DNA of 36,382 nt. It comes from Stachybotrys elegans (taxonomy: Eukaryota > Ascomycota > Sordariomycetes > Hypocreales > Stachybotryaceae). The stretch lies in contig JAGPNK010000050.1 in assembly GCA_020746835.1 (NCBI GenBank), forward strand, positions 1 to 36,382. The letters are read 5' to 3'. The translations under genes and the position numbers were made by a program. Each line of letters starts with the position of its first letter. Positions within the stretch are counted from its first letter, which is position 1. Positions 21,467 to 31,536 of this stretch are shown here, one piece after another. Under the pieces are notes generated by a model. The model searched no databases. It was not told the origin of the DNA and worked only from the letters and a program-made list of their open reading frames with translations.

Positions 21467-22546
21467 ATGGCACCACCGAAAAGGAAACTGCCACACCTTT
21501 TACCCCGAGATCCAAACCTTAACGACAACCGGGGTGTACAGTTTGTTGGACCAAGCATGGCAAACAGTGACCTACCCCGCAAACGTCAAGCAGTAGTGGT
21601 TGCATGCAAAAGTGCGACCACCAGTCATCTAAAATGAATGTCTACCAACATAAGGCTGACTCGGAGCGCTAGGCTGTAGGAAACGAAAGATCAAGGTAGT
21701 TCTGAGCCTCGGCTTCCAGATGCTGAGAGAATAAGACTTATCCTCCAACAGTGCGATGGGACCCGGCCACAGTGTGCACCCTGTAGGAAGGGGGCCGTGG
21801 ATTGTGTGTTTGAGACGCCGCCGGGCCCTGGCCCTCACGGGACGCCGAGGACGCAGCTGGCCAAATATCATGCAGTCATCAAACTGCTCCACGAAGGAAC
21901 CCTCGCCGAATCGATGCAAATGTTGCAGACAGTTAGAGATTCGATCGATGTAGAGCACGCCGTCGACTCGGTGTTAGCGTCAGGTTCGGAACAGAGATCA
22001 CGCACGTTGGTCGAGTTGTCCGAGTTCCTTCAAGATGAGTCCGAGGACGCTGCGCTCGAGTTATTCAGAGATCTGCGACAGGGGCGATCTCCGGAAGCTA
22101 CCTTGCGATCGATCGATGGCGATATGTCAGTCCGTGTCACCTCGCGGCTTCACGCAATAAACAGGAGCTTACTGCCTCCAACCCAAACACCACTTGAATT
22201 TCAGCCAGCGGTCGAAAACGCAAATGTGTACCCCTCACTGGTTCCCCTGGATTTAGCTTCGCTCGACTTGCAGCCGCTGGGTATCAGGCCCCTTGGTGCC
22301 AAGACTTCGCTCCGGTCTCATGTCCACGAACCAATTAGAAACCTGATTTCTACTGTCGATCCCCTCCGCCATATGGACGAAAGCATTGACAGCAGAGTCA
22401 TGGATCTAGTGGATGCTTGCCTCAACCATGTGAACGATTTTGAAGGCCTTGATGGATATGGGCAAGGAGACAGAGGATGCCACGAGACCTCGTGGCTGGA
22501 AGGGAGACGCCGCGTCCATGTTACAAACGTTGACGTCGGACAATAA
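21467..22546 (+). CDS. Zn2Cys6 (Gal4-type) transcription factor
   Basis: Three exons, 21467-21611, 21673-21695 and 21752-22546, give 320 residues. The 23-nt middle exon carries part of the zinc cluster; the introns are 61 and 56 nt. Joined, the cluster is canonical, C47-x2-C50-x6-C57-x6-C64-x2-C67-x6-C74, containing ACKSCRKRKIKCDGTRPQC and a following CRKGAVDCVFET. Such proteins bind CGG-type half sites and regulate metabolism, secondary metabolism or stress. Residues 75-320 form a helical acidic region (TLVELSEFLQDESEDAALEL, LFRDLRQGRSPEATLRSIDG) and a leucine-rich middle (LVPLDLASLDLQPLGIRPLG). The typical Fungal_trans middle homology domain is absent, as in the shorter members that have only a C-terminal helical bundle. 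No biosynthetic cluster lies beside it in this window, so its targets are unclear. Confidence 0.9.
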
Positions 22547-24143
22547 TGATATAGTATAATCGCAATACCATGTGTTGAAATGCAAGGGATGCAGGCGTTA
22601 TAGTTGCTATTCCAAGGCGATAGCGGGCTGCATTTGCACTACAACTTACATATACCTCCTTGGGAACACGGGGCAGACTGATCATTGCAGCTAACTGTTG
22701 TCTCCTGGAAACCCTCCAGGCCCCGTCCGACTGACAATCTGAGTTCTATTGCAAGCATGCCATTATTTTAGTAACAGGGGAGCATGTTCCTTAAAGTGTA
22801 GTAATTGGTGGTGAAAAGGCCAGCTATAAGCGATCAGTGGCCACCGGCGTTGGGCGAACTTGGGCTCTCAAGGAGTGAGTGGCCGAGGTTTGGCGGCTGC
22901 TATGTAACTCCGAGTCTCCTTCAGCTTGATAGGAGTTTGATGTGCTCTCTCCGGAAGTCGATAACCCACAGTCGACATTGCCATACAGAGGAGCCACTGT
23001 GTGAGTATTAGCAGCTCGTAGTATCCAGCCAATAACAACCCTAATGGTAATCCGGAGAGCAATAGGGAAAGAAGGGCCAGGAGCAACAAATGATCAGCGG
23101 TATGTTTCGATACCCTTTGATGATATACTGCGCGAAGCGAAAAGTATAATTCCAAAGGCGAATGCTTGAGAACTGAACGGTACGATGCACACCATGACCG
23201 TTCGAACCCGGCTCGCAGCTGCCAAGAGGGCCCTCTTAAGCTTGCAGCAGTTCGTCAAGACACTCGAAATCGACGACTCGGGCGAGAATAGCAAAGACCG
23301 ATTTCTTGCGTCGTCGCACTCCCCTTGGCTGTGACAAATCTTTTTTGCAAAACGAACCCTAATGCCATGTCAGCCCCTAATAGATGTAACTGCATGCTTT
23401 TTGCCGTGCTCTTATTGTCGATCTCCCAATCCTGAAGGTAGAGCCTCGTGGCGCTGCCCAGGCATTGACTGCCCTAAATAGTGAATCACGGAAGTCATAC
23501 TCACCACCCTCGGGAGGAAGGCAATCAGTTGAGAACTGGCTGCTGTGATCCATTGGGCTATATGCAAGCAGCATCAATGGATCTTGTTGAGGATACGTGG
23601 CACAGATGGTGAGAGGCTTCGTTGCTTAGATAATAATCGCACGGGACCGTACAGGTTAAACATACGGGCCCCGTACGTCTATTGGGCTCCCTCCGGCATC
23701 CCTTGCTTCGTCATATTTAGGAACTTCCGGGGCTCCCGATTATAACAGTAATCTTCCTATGCAAGCACCACTGGCCACATGGATATCCATCTATAATGTG
23801 GCTCCCAGCTCTGGCCATACTCCCATTCCATACTTCCATGGATCATGCCATTCCTCTAGCGATCTTTTCCGGTTCCAGAGCTGAGACGAGCTTTGCATTC
23901 CTTGGCCATAACCAATTCTTAGAAACATACTGTTTAGCTTTCATCAGAATCATTCAAAATTAAGAGTTATTGTTTGTGAATGCAGGGAGCTGTTAGCTGT
24001 CTAACGTTGCACAAACATCTAGGCCTTATACTTGGCGAGATGATAGGAAGGGAAACAGGCTGCGGGAGTGGGGGCATGTCAAGACGGTCTACAACTGATA
24101 GGTAGAAAGATCATCCAGAAGACTAGCCAGAACGTCTACGCAT
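22547..24143. other. gene-poor stretch
   Basis: No complete gene is recognised. A 49-codon ATG frame at 23185-23334 (MHTMTVRTRLAAAKRALLSL, QQFVKTLEIDDSGENSKDRF) looks peptide-like and could be a terminal exon, but I found no splice partner. A minus-strand frame at 22868-23155 has a strongly hydrophobic run (LLLLALLSLLLSGLPLGLLL) but starts without an ATG. Confidence 0.4.
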
Positions 24144-24260
24144 GCTGAGCAAGGAAAGGTCGATGAGGCGGCAGCTATGGTTTGGGAGGTGCTGGAGAAG
24201 ATGCGGCGTGTCCTTGGCAATGAGCATCCCCATACGGCCGTGGTACAGAATAGTCTTTTG
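24144..24260 (+). pseudogene. tetratricopeptide (kinesin-light-chain type) repeat relic
   Basis: The plus-strand frame encodes AEQGKVDEAAAMVWEVLEKM then RRVLGNEHPHTAVVQNSLL. This is one unit of the TPR type ending in RVLG.EHP.T found in tandem arrays at the C terminus of fungal NB-ARC or NACHT receptors. Neighbouring repeats are not readable, and the frame degenerates after the match into a short tandem of IVKDDQMVFRL / IFKDSQMVIRL. It is an isolated, decayed fragment. Confidence 0.6.
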
Positions 24261-24263
24261 CGG

Positions 24264-24356
24264 ATACTGAGTGTTATAGTCAAGGATGATCAGATGGTAT
24301 TTCGCCTGCTGAGGGTTATATTCAAGGACAGTCAGATGGTAATCCGCCTACCAGAG
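24264..24356 (+). repeat. short imperfect tandem duplication
   Basis: Two copies of roughly 45 nt follow the TPR relic: a segment around gatactgagtgttatagtca and its copy around ctgctgagggttatattcaa, each continuing aaggaXgXtcagatggtaXt and ccgcct. They differ at several positions, so the duplication is not recent. Confidence 0.5.
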
Positions 24357-25143
24357 TGAATGGAGAAGTGAAATTGGGTTGTTGCTTGTTTATATTCCCT
24401 CGCCTCTGTACCTAACCTTCGGCACTCGATGTGACGTGGATATCTTCTTGGAAGCACCTGATACTATCTAGACATGTTCCAATCCTTCGACGTGGCCGAT
24501 TTAAGGGCAGAGGAGGACTCGGCCATTTAGGTAACGTTCGATGAAGCTCATAAGTGCAAATAAAATACGTTATGTAAGCTTCGCTGTGTGTGTATAAGGG
24601 TTAGATGTATTATTCAACTTCACCACTGGCATTTTGAAGATATCGTGAGTCTACAACAAATCAGATAATTATTAAACCTGCATATACTCACGTTCACTTC
24701 AATTGTCAACTCTCGTCACTTGCAGCCATAGAAATGCACTAAGATGGGTGTACGACGACGCATCACTACCTTGATCACTGCGGCAAGCGTTGGTGTTGTG
24801 AGTGGCTGTTTATGAAGATCCTAAATAATGCTGCGGCTTTCGCCTCAATTTTAGGAGGAAGACTTCAATCTATCTACATAGCCATCAAGATGAATAATAA
24901 TTTCAATAATCGCGAGCGCCCGCCCCATGGTGGCATCCCCTTCATCAACCAGAATAACCCCTTCATATTGAGGGGGATATCAGGGAACTGCAAGCAGCAA
25001 CGAGGCCTCCCTCATCCTACGACGATTTTTTTTTTTCAGTCAACGACTGGAATAGCACATGCATCTAAATCAGCAGTTAGGCCAACACTTTAAAGGGCTT
25101 ACGAAGAGCTAAATCTTATGCACCACCATTTAAGACGTCATTT
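24357..25143. other. intergenic; no supported gene
   Basis: A short ATG frame at 24744 (MGVRRRITTLITAASVGVVS) followed by a possible intron (gtgagt ... attttag) hints at the start of a small gene, but the continuation soon hits a stop. A 93-codon frame at 24812 is Asn- and Gln-rich without motifs. A T10 run lies near 25026. Confidence 0.35.
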
Positions 25144-25715
25144 AGCATAGATTACACTGACCTGGCCGAAATCCAATACTACGGCAACATATCGGCGAGT
25201 CTTAAAGAGCTCACACTGAATATATCTCCGACGGCAAAGAGTGGCGCCGACGATCATTGGACAGACGACCTGTTGGTGTTCATTCACATTTTTTCATAGC
25301 TCACGCACCTGGATCTTATTATCGGGCCTACCGAATTTGGCCCTCGGGTAAATCGGTTGAGACATATTATGCCAAGGCTTCAACTACCGAGTCTACAACA
25401 CTTCGGTCTTTATAATACTTGCTGCAGTGTGCAGGATCTTGGAGTCTTCATCGTGAGGCGCAAAGCAAGCCAGAAGGTCTTCATTTGTTCCGAATAGCAT
25501 TTTCGGGTGGGGTTGACCACTGGAAGTTGTTGTTCGCGCTAATTCGTGCCCATCACCCAAGCTTCGAGCTGTATATCAACGTATGCACCATAGGGGGTCT
25601 TACCCTATACTTTCGCATCGACGAGGAGGGTAAAGAGAGGTTTGAGGATGATTTCCAGGCTGGCGGTAGCCATGAAGAGTGGACGAGAGCGATTGAGGTG
25701 ATAGTGGCAAGGTGA
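25144..25715 (+). pseudogene. F-box/LRR-like protein remnant
   Basis: The frame from 25144 encodes leucine-rich sequence (SASLKELTLNISPTA, then LTHLDLIIGPTEFGPRVNRL and LPSLQHFGLYNTCCSVQDLG) interrupted by an in-frame TAG at 25297-25299. Near 25480-25497 the frame breaks, and the sense continues in another frame as IAFSGGVDHWKLLFALIRAH, then YFRIDEEGKERFEDDF, to a stop at 25715. The pattern matches the C-terminal part of large fungal F-box/LRR-type families with an HxxWxxxIxxII-like end (HEEWTRAIEVIVAR). The N-terminal F-box is missing. One stop plus one frameshift make it a pseudogene. Confidence 0.5.
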
Positions 25716-26608
25716 ATTAATAGAAGCAGACTGCCTCAGTACCTAGCTCTCGCTACTCTCATGTCTCGGGTCACTGACCTCGCTTGGCGGATATCAATGG
25801 ATGGTATTGATAGAACCAGCAATGCTATACTATTTGTGATACTACGTGAGAAAGCTGAGGATGCTCACTCGGCATAATCCTTCACATTACAGACAAGCAC
25901 AGAGCTAGAAGGACGGTGGTCACCTGCCCCATCAAAATCATTAGCATTAATATGCTATGCATTATCTATATGAAACGTAAACGCCCTAAGTCGCGAAGTC
26001 GATTTGAGATTGCTGTTACTCTCTGCCCTTACTATTTGAGGAAGTGCAATCGAGGTTGACGACGTTGCCAGGTCTCGCTTCCACCAAAGCTTATGAAACG
26101 CCTGCTGGTCATGATCAACAGCTTTTTGCCTCGAAATTCGCAGTTTTAGAGTATGGATTCATTGCCTCCATCAAAGCGGGCTTAAGAAGATCAGTCTTCT
26201 TTCAAACCCAAATGTCTGCACATATTTGCTAGCTATCCTTTAGAGTCGGATATATTTCAATTGTTACACAGTCGAAGCGTCGCGCTGGGAAGAAATTGCA
26301 GTGAAACTGTAAGTAGCCGTGTAACACAGCAGGTAACCATTTGGGGCTGGCCATCCGCTACATGGCCGCAGTTTCATCACGCCAATGTCTGCCTTCCCGA
26401 GTTACTTTATACGCACGTATCCCCGCGAAAACGGTTTTTATTTTATCAAGGGGAAGGACAATGTCTAGCACAGCGATTCTACCATTAATCCTATCAGTCT
26501 TTGGTGAAAATGGCCACCGGTTCAGCGAAGTCCCCCATAGCTACTTTCTCACGAAGCCTTGCTTATCGTTTACGCCCTTTATCCATGAATATGGTGTACA
26601 GCTGTTGT
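25716..26608. other. no supported gene
   Basis: Only short frames are present, none with a recognisable domain. Part of 26340-26600 may be the degenerate upstream portion of the dehydrogenase relic listed next, but I cannot align it with confidence. Confidence 0.4.
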
Positions 26609-26719
26609 CTGTTCACAACACTCAAAGACCCCGCCGAGCGTCTGTCTGCCTTATCCCGATACGCGCAGAGCAAACGCGCCAATCTCCTGTATGACTATCA
26701 GATGGCCAGGAAGTTCCCA
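26609..26719 (+). pseudogene. short-chain dehydrogenase/reductase relic
   Basis: The frame encodes LFTTLKDPAERLSALSRYAQ then SKRANLLYDYQMARKFP, which matches the catalytic region of classical SDR enzymes: the YxxSKxAN motif with Tyr and Lys in place, followed by the L..ELAR.FP helix. The Rossmann nucleotide-binding start (TGxxxGIG) and the PG motif that normally follow are not found in flanking frames. It is a fragment of a lost oxidoreductase gene. Confidence 0.45.
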
Positions 26720-27302
26720 ATGCCCAGATCGGTTGTGCCATTGCGAGTTGACCGAGTGTCTCGGCACTATATGATCTTTACTGGAGCGTTGGTCAGACAA
26801 GATGTCGGTACTTCGCACTTCCTTCCTGGGTTTTGCAACTCGTATTTGTGCTCCTGCCTTCTCAGCTCCTCCCTGTGCTGAACCGGCGTCCCATTCAGCT
26901 GGTGATAATTTTGCCACGCCTGTCGCGCAGCAGGCACCCGAGGCAGCAAATTACTCGCTCAGTAGGAAACCGCTAGACCATGGATGTGCGACACCACGGT
27001 TTTTTTTTTGGGGGGGGGGGGGGTGGATGGGGATGATGGGCAGCCACAGAACATCCAGGACTTGAAAAGGCCGAATACTGAGGTTTGTCGCAAACGATAC
27101 AGGCGCCTCACATGATCTCTTTGGCGGTGATCTCGGTTCGCAGTCGCTAGACCCGAAGTTTGCTTTGCAATGCTGCAGGGCGCTGTCGCGGGAAGAAAAG
27201 AATAAGCGAAAGAATCAATTTCTCGTTTCTAGTGTCGGCCATGCCCTTTGACGTGTCTGACAAGACTCGGCCTAAGCGGAGTCAAGTTTGCACCTGATTA
27301 TC
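26720..27302. other. no supported gene; T/G homopolymer block
   Basis: The notable feature is a run of about ten T followed directly by about thirteen G at 27000-27023. The rest is unassigned and includes the 3' flank of the BAH-PHD gene. Confidence 0.5.
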
Positions 27303-28826
27303 CTATTCAATGGTCTTGCTGCACACCAAGCATCGTACCTGTTCCATCCAAGTCTTCTCGCCTCCCGAGACATTTTCTCTCAGGTCCTTGATCTCCCAGA
27401 TGGTCGGGCCATCGTTCATCTTGAGACTGGCCTCAAACAACCCTTGGTAGGGCTTGTAATCCGAGTTCTTCTTTCGGCGCTTCTTCTCAACAACCGGCTT
27501 CGTTGGGGTCTCGACGAGGGTAGCCACGGGTCCTGGGGTCGGAGTCTGGGCGGTTCGGGGTGTCCCGCCATCCGCCTGCTTCACTAGGGCATTCTTGGAC
27601 GCCTCGGCGCCTCGCACGTCGATTGTCGGTTGGGTATCTTCACCTCCGGTTTCCGTCGGACTGAGGGGTCGGGTGCCCTTCTCGTCGTCCTTCTCTTCCT
27701 TCAGAAGAGGCTGCTGGGTAATGTGGGGCTTAGTGGTACCCAGCTGCTCATACACACGCAGCAACAGGTCGTCGAGCAGGCACTCATAGTGCAGCCATTT
27801 TCCGCATGTCGAGCTCGTGCAACCGATAAGCATCTTGTCGGGGTTCGCGGGGGTTTCACACTTGCAGATGAGCTCAACAGACTTGAGCGGCATCAGTGTC
27901 AGCCTCGTGTCGCTAGGCCAGGTAAGAACCGGGTCGGTCGGATGGCACCTACAGACAGCTGCAAGTTTCGGCAATCAAAGGCCTGTCGCCAGTACAGCGC
28001 GTCTTGAACCTCATCGTCATCGGTCTCTATCCAATGATTGACATTTGCTGGCTGGGTCACGCTGATGGCGTTGATGACATCCACTGAACACGAGTGAGTT
28101 TTTGCTGATATGAGTACTGGGTGGAGCGAGCGCGGAGCGACTTACTGTGGTTAGACGCGATCAACTCGTTCTGGCCATGGTATGGCTGGCGACCCTCGAC
28201 GAAGCGCTTGCCGTCGAGCGTGTTCTTGGGCAGCTCGTCGGGTGAGTACATCCAGTTGACGCGAGCGTAGACGTGATGCTCGTCGGCTGCGCGAATCTCC
28301 AGGATGCGGGCGACCCAATCATCGTCGGACTTGCGGGCCTGGGGGACACCGTCTGGGTTGGCAGCTGCCTTCTGTCGCCCAATCGTCGCGTCGTTGGCAA
28401 CGTATACGAATCCCTCGCTGTAGTACTTTGTCCCATTGACTGCGGCGGTTAGCAACGGAAGCTCTAACGTGATGGGCGGAAGGGGCGGCGGGATGAAAGT
28501 GGATGAGATCAGCCAAGGGGCGACGTACGGACGAAGCTATTGTATCGCGTCATCTCAAACCACTGGGGGCTCGGGTCGACGGTGTAGTGCAGGTCCATGG
28601 TCTCATGCGTCCTGAACTTGCCGACGGGGGCGAAGGGGGAGATCTGAATCTGGACCTTCTTCTTCTCGTCGGCGTCATCGCGCTTCTGCTTCTTGGCCTT
28701 GGGCCGGTCACGGTCGATGCGAGGCGGATTGGTGACGATGGTCACCTTGAAAGGAATCTCGGCGCGATTCTTATCGGCGGTGGTGACGTGGCGCGCGCGC
28801 TTCCTGGAGGCGGAACCGGAGCCCAT
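27303..28826 (-). CDS. BAH-PHD chromatin reader (EPR-1 / ebs-bah-phd type)
   Basis: Four exons, 28826-28529, 28439-28146, 28083-27953 and 27881-27303, give 433 residues; the introns are 89, 62 and 71 nt. The N terminus is basic with a probable nuclear signal (RDRPKAKKQKRDDADEKKK). A BAH domain spans about residues 85-235 (VLNGTKYYSEGFVYVAND, then DDDWVARILEIRAADEHHVY, VNWMYSPDELP, NELIASNH and DALYWRQAFD). A PHD finger follows: C247-x-C249, C262-x4-C267, H272-x2-C275, and the last pair C425-x2-C428 at the very C terminus after a roughly 150-residue insert. In Neurospora, EPR-1 with this architecture recognises H3K27me3 and mediates repression; related proteins are named ebs-bah-phd in Eurotiales. 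Orthology is inferred from layout only. A role in facultative heterochromatin is therefore likely, acting in the nucleus. Confidence 0.92.
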
Positions 28827-29616
28827 GTTTGGTTGTTGATGGGTGGCCTCGCTTCGGAATCGCGTTCAGCCTTTTCTCAACTCACTGACCTACCCGTGCC
28901 CGCCCCACTTATTCCGCCGTTCGTTCCTCACCAGCTCCAAGGTACCCATAAGGGCAGCGCTAACGGCTCGCGGCTTGAGGGGTGATCCGTTCGTGGTCAC
29001 TGCGGTCTATAGATATCAGCTTAGTTTCTCGGCGTGCTCGCGATGGTTAGCTGGCCAATCCGGGACCGGGGGCCATGGTATTGCCATGATGCCTGTGTCA
29101 CACTAGGCCATGCAACTGGCTCTCAGCAATCCGGTTGACCCTGCGGGCGGGTGTTTTGCTGCTACAAAGGGCTGATTTCAAAAACTTCGTTCTCGCTGGT
29201 TGTGAAGGGTTTTTTTTTCCCCCTGTCAAACCATGTCAAGTATTGTTACCCAAAGATATGCTGGGCTGCCACGGTTCTCACCGCCGGTGAGTAACAGAGA
29301 TTGGCAATTGCCATACAATTTCCACACTGTTTTAGTTTACTGGTCGACTGGTCTAGACTCTGGCAGATGCCTTAGGCAGCACGCTTGTTCAGTCCAATGG
29401 GCTTTGAATAACGCTTTGGGGCGACTATTTGGGACCCCTCGGAATCCGTCACGTTGTTGGTTCTTCTGGTACAGAATCAAGGCTCTATGTCTTTGGCTAT
29501 TGACCAAACTTAAAGTCATACGACTGGATTACTGGTTTGTGGCCCTTGTTTCTGCAAACCAACATAGCTTCGAGAAGCGGTCCAACATGTTCCGCTCGTG
29601 ATCATAATCAGCTCTA
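28827..29616. other. intergenic, no supported gene
   Basis: This is the upstream region of the BAH-PHD gene and the downstream region of the Fungal_N gene. A 122-codon ATG frame at 29233 has no domain and unusual Trp/Leu-rich content, so I regard it as chance. A pyrimidine run lies at about 29211-29223. Confidence 0.5.
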
Positions 29617-30940
29617 TTATTGCTCCTGATGGCGGTTGGCGGATGCCGGGCCTTTGGCTAGCACAAAGCCTGGGCCGTGCCGATCGCCAAACGGTGACTT
29701 GGGGCTAGCTGATGCAGCATCATCGTCCGTCATAGACACTGTAGACTTGTTGTCATGCTCCATATAGCCGCTCTGGTGAATGGCAATACTTTTGAAATCT
29801 CGGGATACTTGTTGAAGAGAGATTTCGCCAAAATGTCCACCAGCCTGCTTTTGCCTCTTTCCGGTCCCATAGTTTTTCCCATTGATTGGCCGGCCATCTG
29901 TCGAAACCATAAACTGAATCGTGTCGTCGCCTTCTGCGTGGTTTTCAATGTTGCTAATTTGTGCCTCCACATAGGCATCGACATCTGAGCAGAACGCCAG
30001 GCAGCGCCGCAAGGTCTTGGCTTCGTTTTGAAGTTTGTTAACCGCGGCCTGGTCTTCCGCGGACGACGCATCTAGAGGGGTACTTAAGCGCTCACTGACA
30101 CTTTTCCGGTGTTTTTCAAGGTGGGCCAGTGTGAAACGCATATGATGCATGCAACCCTCTAGCCCCTCGCCGAACAGCATTCCAGAAGCTGAGTCTGGAT
30201 CTCGGTAACTCTGAAAGTCAGACTGGATCTGTTCGATTTGGCCCGCAATAGCCCTGCAGAACTGGAGAGCCTTCTCTGTGCTCAATCGTTCTTTCTCCAT
30301 ATAGCTTCGAGTTCCGGCATCATGATTCGGTCCACCGCTGACGCGCGGAGTAAGAGCTTCAAGCTTCAACAAGATATCTTCGAGATGTGTCTCTAAATCG
30401 ATAGTCGAGGTCGCAATCGAGTCTCTACAGGCCTGTATGGCCTCGGCACTAGCAGTGGATGCGCGGCTAATTGAATACGATCGTTAGTGAGGTTGAGTAG
30501 GCCAGGGGACAGGTTACATACAGATTTGCGAAGCTGAGTGCAACAGTTATGGTAGACTTATATCCGATCAGTTGCTGTCGAAAGCTTTCAATGCCGTCGC
30601 CCCCGCTATACTTTAGCTTGAGCCAATCGCGGAAGCTCGTACGATCAAGGCCAGATTGGGAACAGTAGGTAAGAAGCTCCGTCTTCACGTTGTCGCAAGC
30701 CTGTTGACACTGCTCGAGGGTTAACCTAAGGGCAGCAAGGTCTACGTTGAGACCAAGGTCGCCTGTTTCTGAGAGTCTCTGCAAAACCAGAGTTAGGCCC
30801 GATAGCTCTGTCAGCAGCTCACGGACCTGGCGGGGGAGGCATTTGAAGGACCGAATCTCATCGCGCAGTTTACTGCCAGATTTAAATGCGAATGTTGCCA
30901 GTGCAACAATTCCTGAGGCCACTCCGATCGGCTCGGCCAT
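29617..30940 (-). CDS. Fungal_N (STAND/azaphilone-cluster-type N-terminal domain) protein
   Basis: Two exons, 30940-30522 and 30466-29617, with a 55-nt phase-2 intron, give 422 residues. The start MAEPIGVASGIVALATFAFK is the hallmark of the Fungal_N domain (Pfam PF17111), which is found alone or at the N terminus of fungal STAND proteins. It is followed by helical sequence (LPRQVRELLTELSGLTLVLQ, then LRLTLEQCQQACDNVKTELL and YKSTITVALSFANL) and a long helical middle (AVNKLQNEAKTLRRCLAFCS). The C-terminal part is polar and low in complexity. No NACHT or NB-ARC domain follows, so it is a solo signalling-type domain. It lies head to head with a truncated NB-ARC gene start 308 bp away, so the two may once have been part of a receptor locus. 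In NLRs this domain may act in homotypic signalling; its role as a solo protein is unknown. Confidence 0.82.
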
Positions 30941-31248
30941 CGAATCCAAGTATCAGAGGGCTGTTGGTGTTAAGGAGGAGGTGAAGGACCAAATGCATTC
31001 CGAAGTTGGCGGCTATGTTATCTTCGCCCAGGTAGCGGCGGCATTGTGCGGGGTTGCGCGCATGTCCCCACAAATAACTTGATGCGCCCGGCTATACTTG
31101 CCGCGCGCTACTGTCCAGTGGCATTGGTTCATTGAGTTATATTGTGTCGTAGAGGCATTAGACCTCTTTCTGTGTTTGATGTAAATGGAAAGTCTTCACT
31201 AGCCCCTTGATACCCAAATTAACACGGAAAGACAAGGCTTTCTAGTCA

Positions 31249-31536
31249 ATGGCTGTTCGCCTATATGCACAGCCACAGTGGACACATGAACAACGCGATG
31301 CCAGCCATAGCCAGTTCCCCGACCACAACATCATCTTCCAGGGGAATGTCCGATGGAGGAACGTTTACGGCGCGCCCCACCCACCGGCCCACGCCGAAGC
31401 CATCCGCGTCATTCCCTGCCCCTGCAACGAGGATCTAGTCCATCGACAGGGTCTCATCGACAGACTAGACGAGCTTTTACCGCCTACGACGGGATCGCGC
31501 AGTGCCGCTGTTTGGGGCTTGGGAGGGTCGGGTTAA
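31249..31536 (+). pseudogene. NB-ARC-type NLR start, ending at the P-loop
   Basis: The ATG frame of 95 codons leads into the classic approach to an NB-ARC domain in fungal receptors: AIRVIPCPCNEDLVHRQGLI, then DRLDELLPPT and AAVWGLGGSG. Family members continue GGSGKTQIALEYAYR; here the frame hits TAA right after GGSG, before the P-loop Lys. The following bases do not resume the domain in any frame, so the ATPase, winged helix and repeats are missing. As translated it could not bind nucleotide through a Walker A. A short solo N-terminal protein is conceivable, but a pseudogene is likelier. Confidence 0.7.

Noticed and set aside
22868..23155. Minus-strand frame with a strongly hydrophobic stretch
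   Set aside because: It starts at a non-ATG codon and has one hydrophobic run without family features or splice support.
23195..23215. gttcgaaccc resembling a tRNA B box
   Set aside because: No cloverleaf, A box or acceptor stem could be built around it on either strand.
29233..29601. 122-codon ATG frame on the plus strand
   Set aside because: No domain, odd composition rich in Trp and Leu, and no splice partners; it lies in a gene gap and is likely chance.
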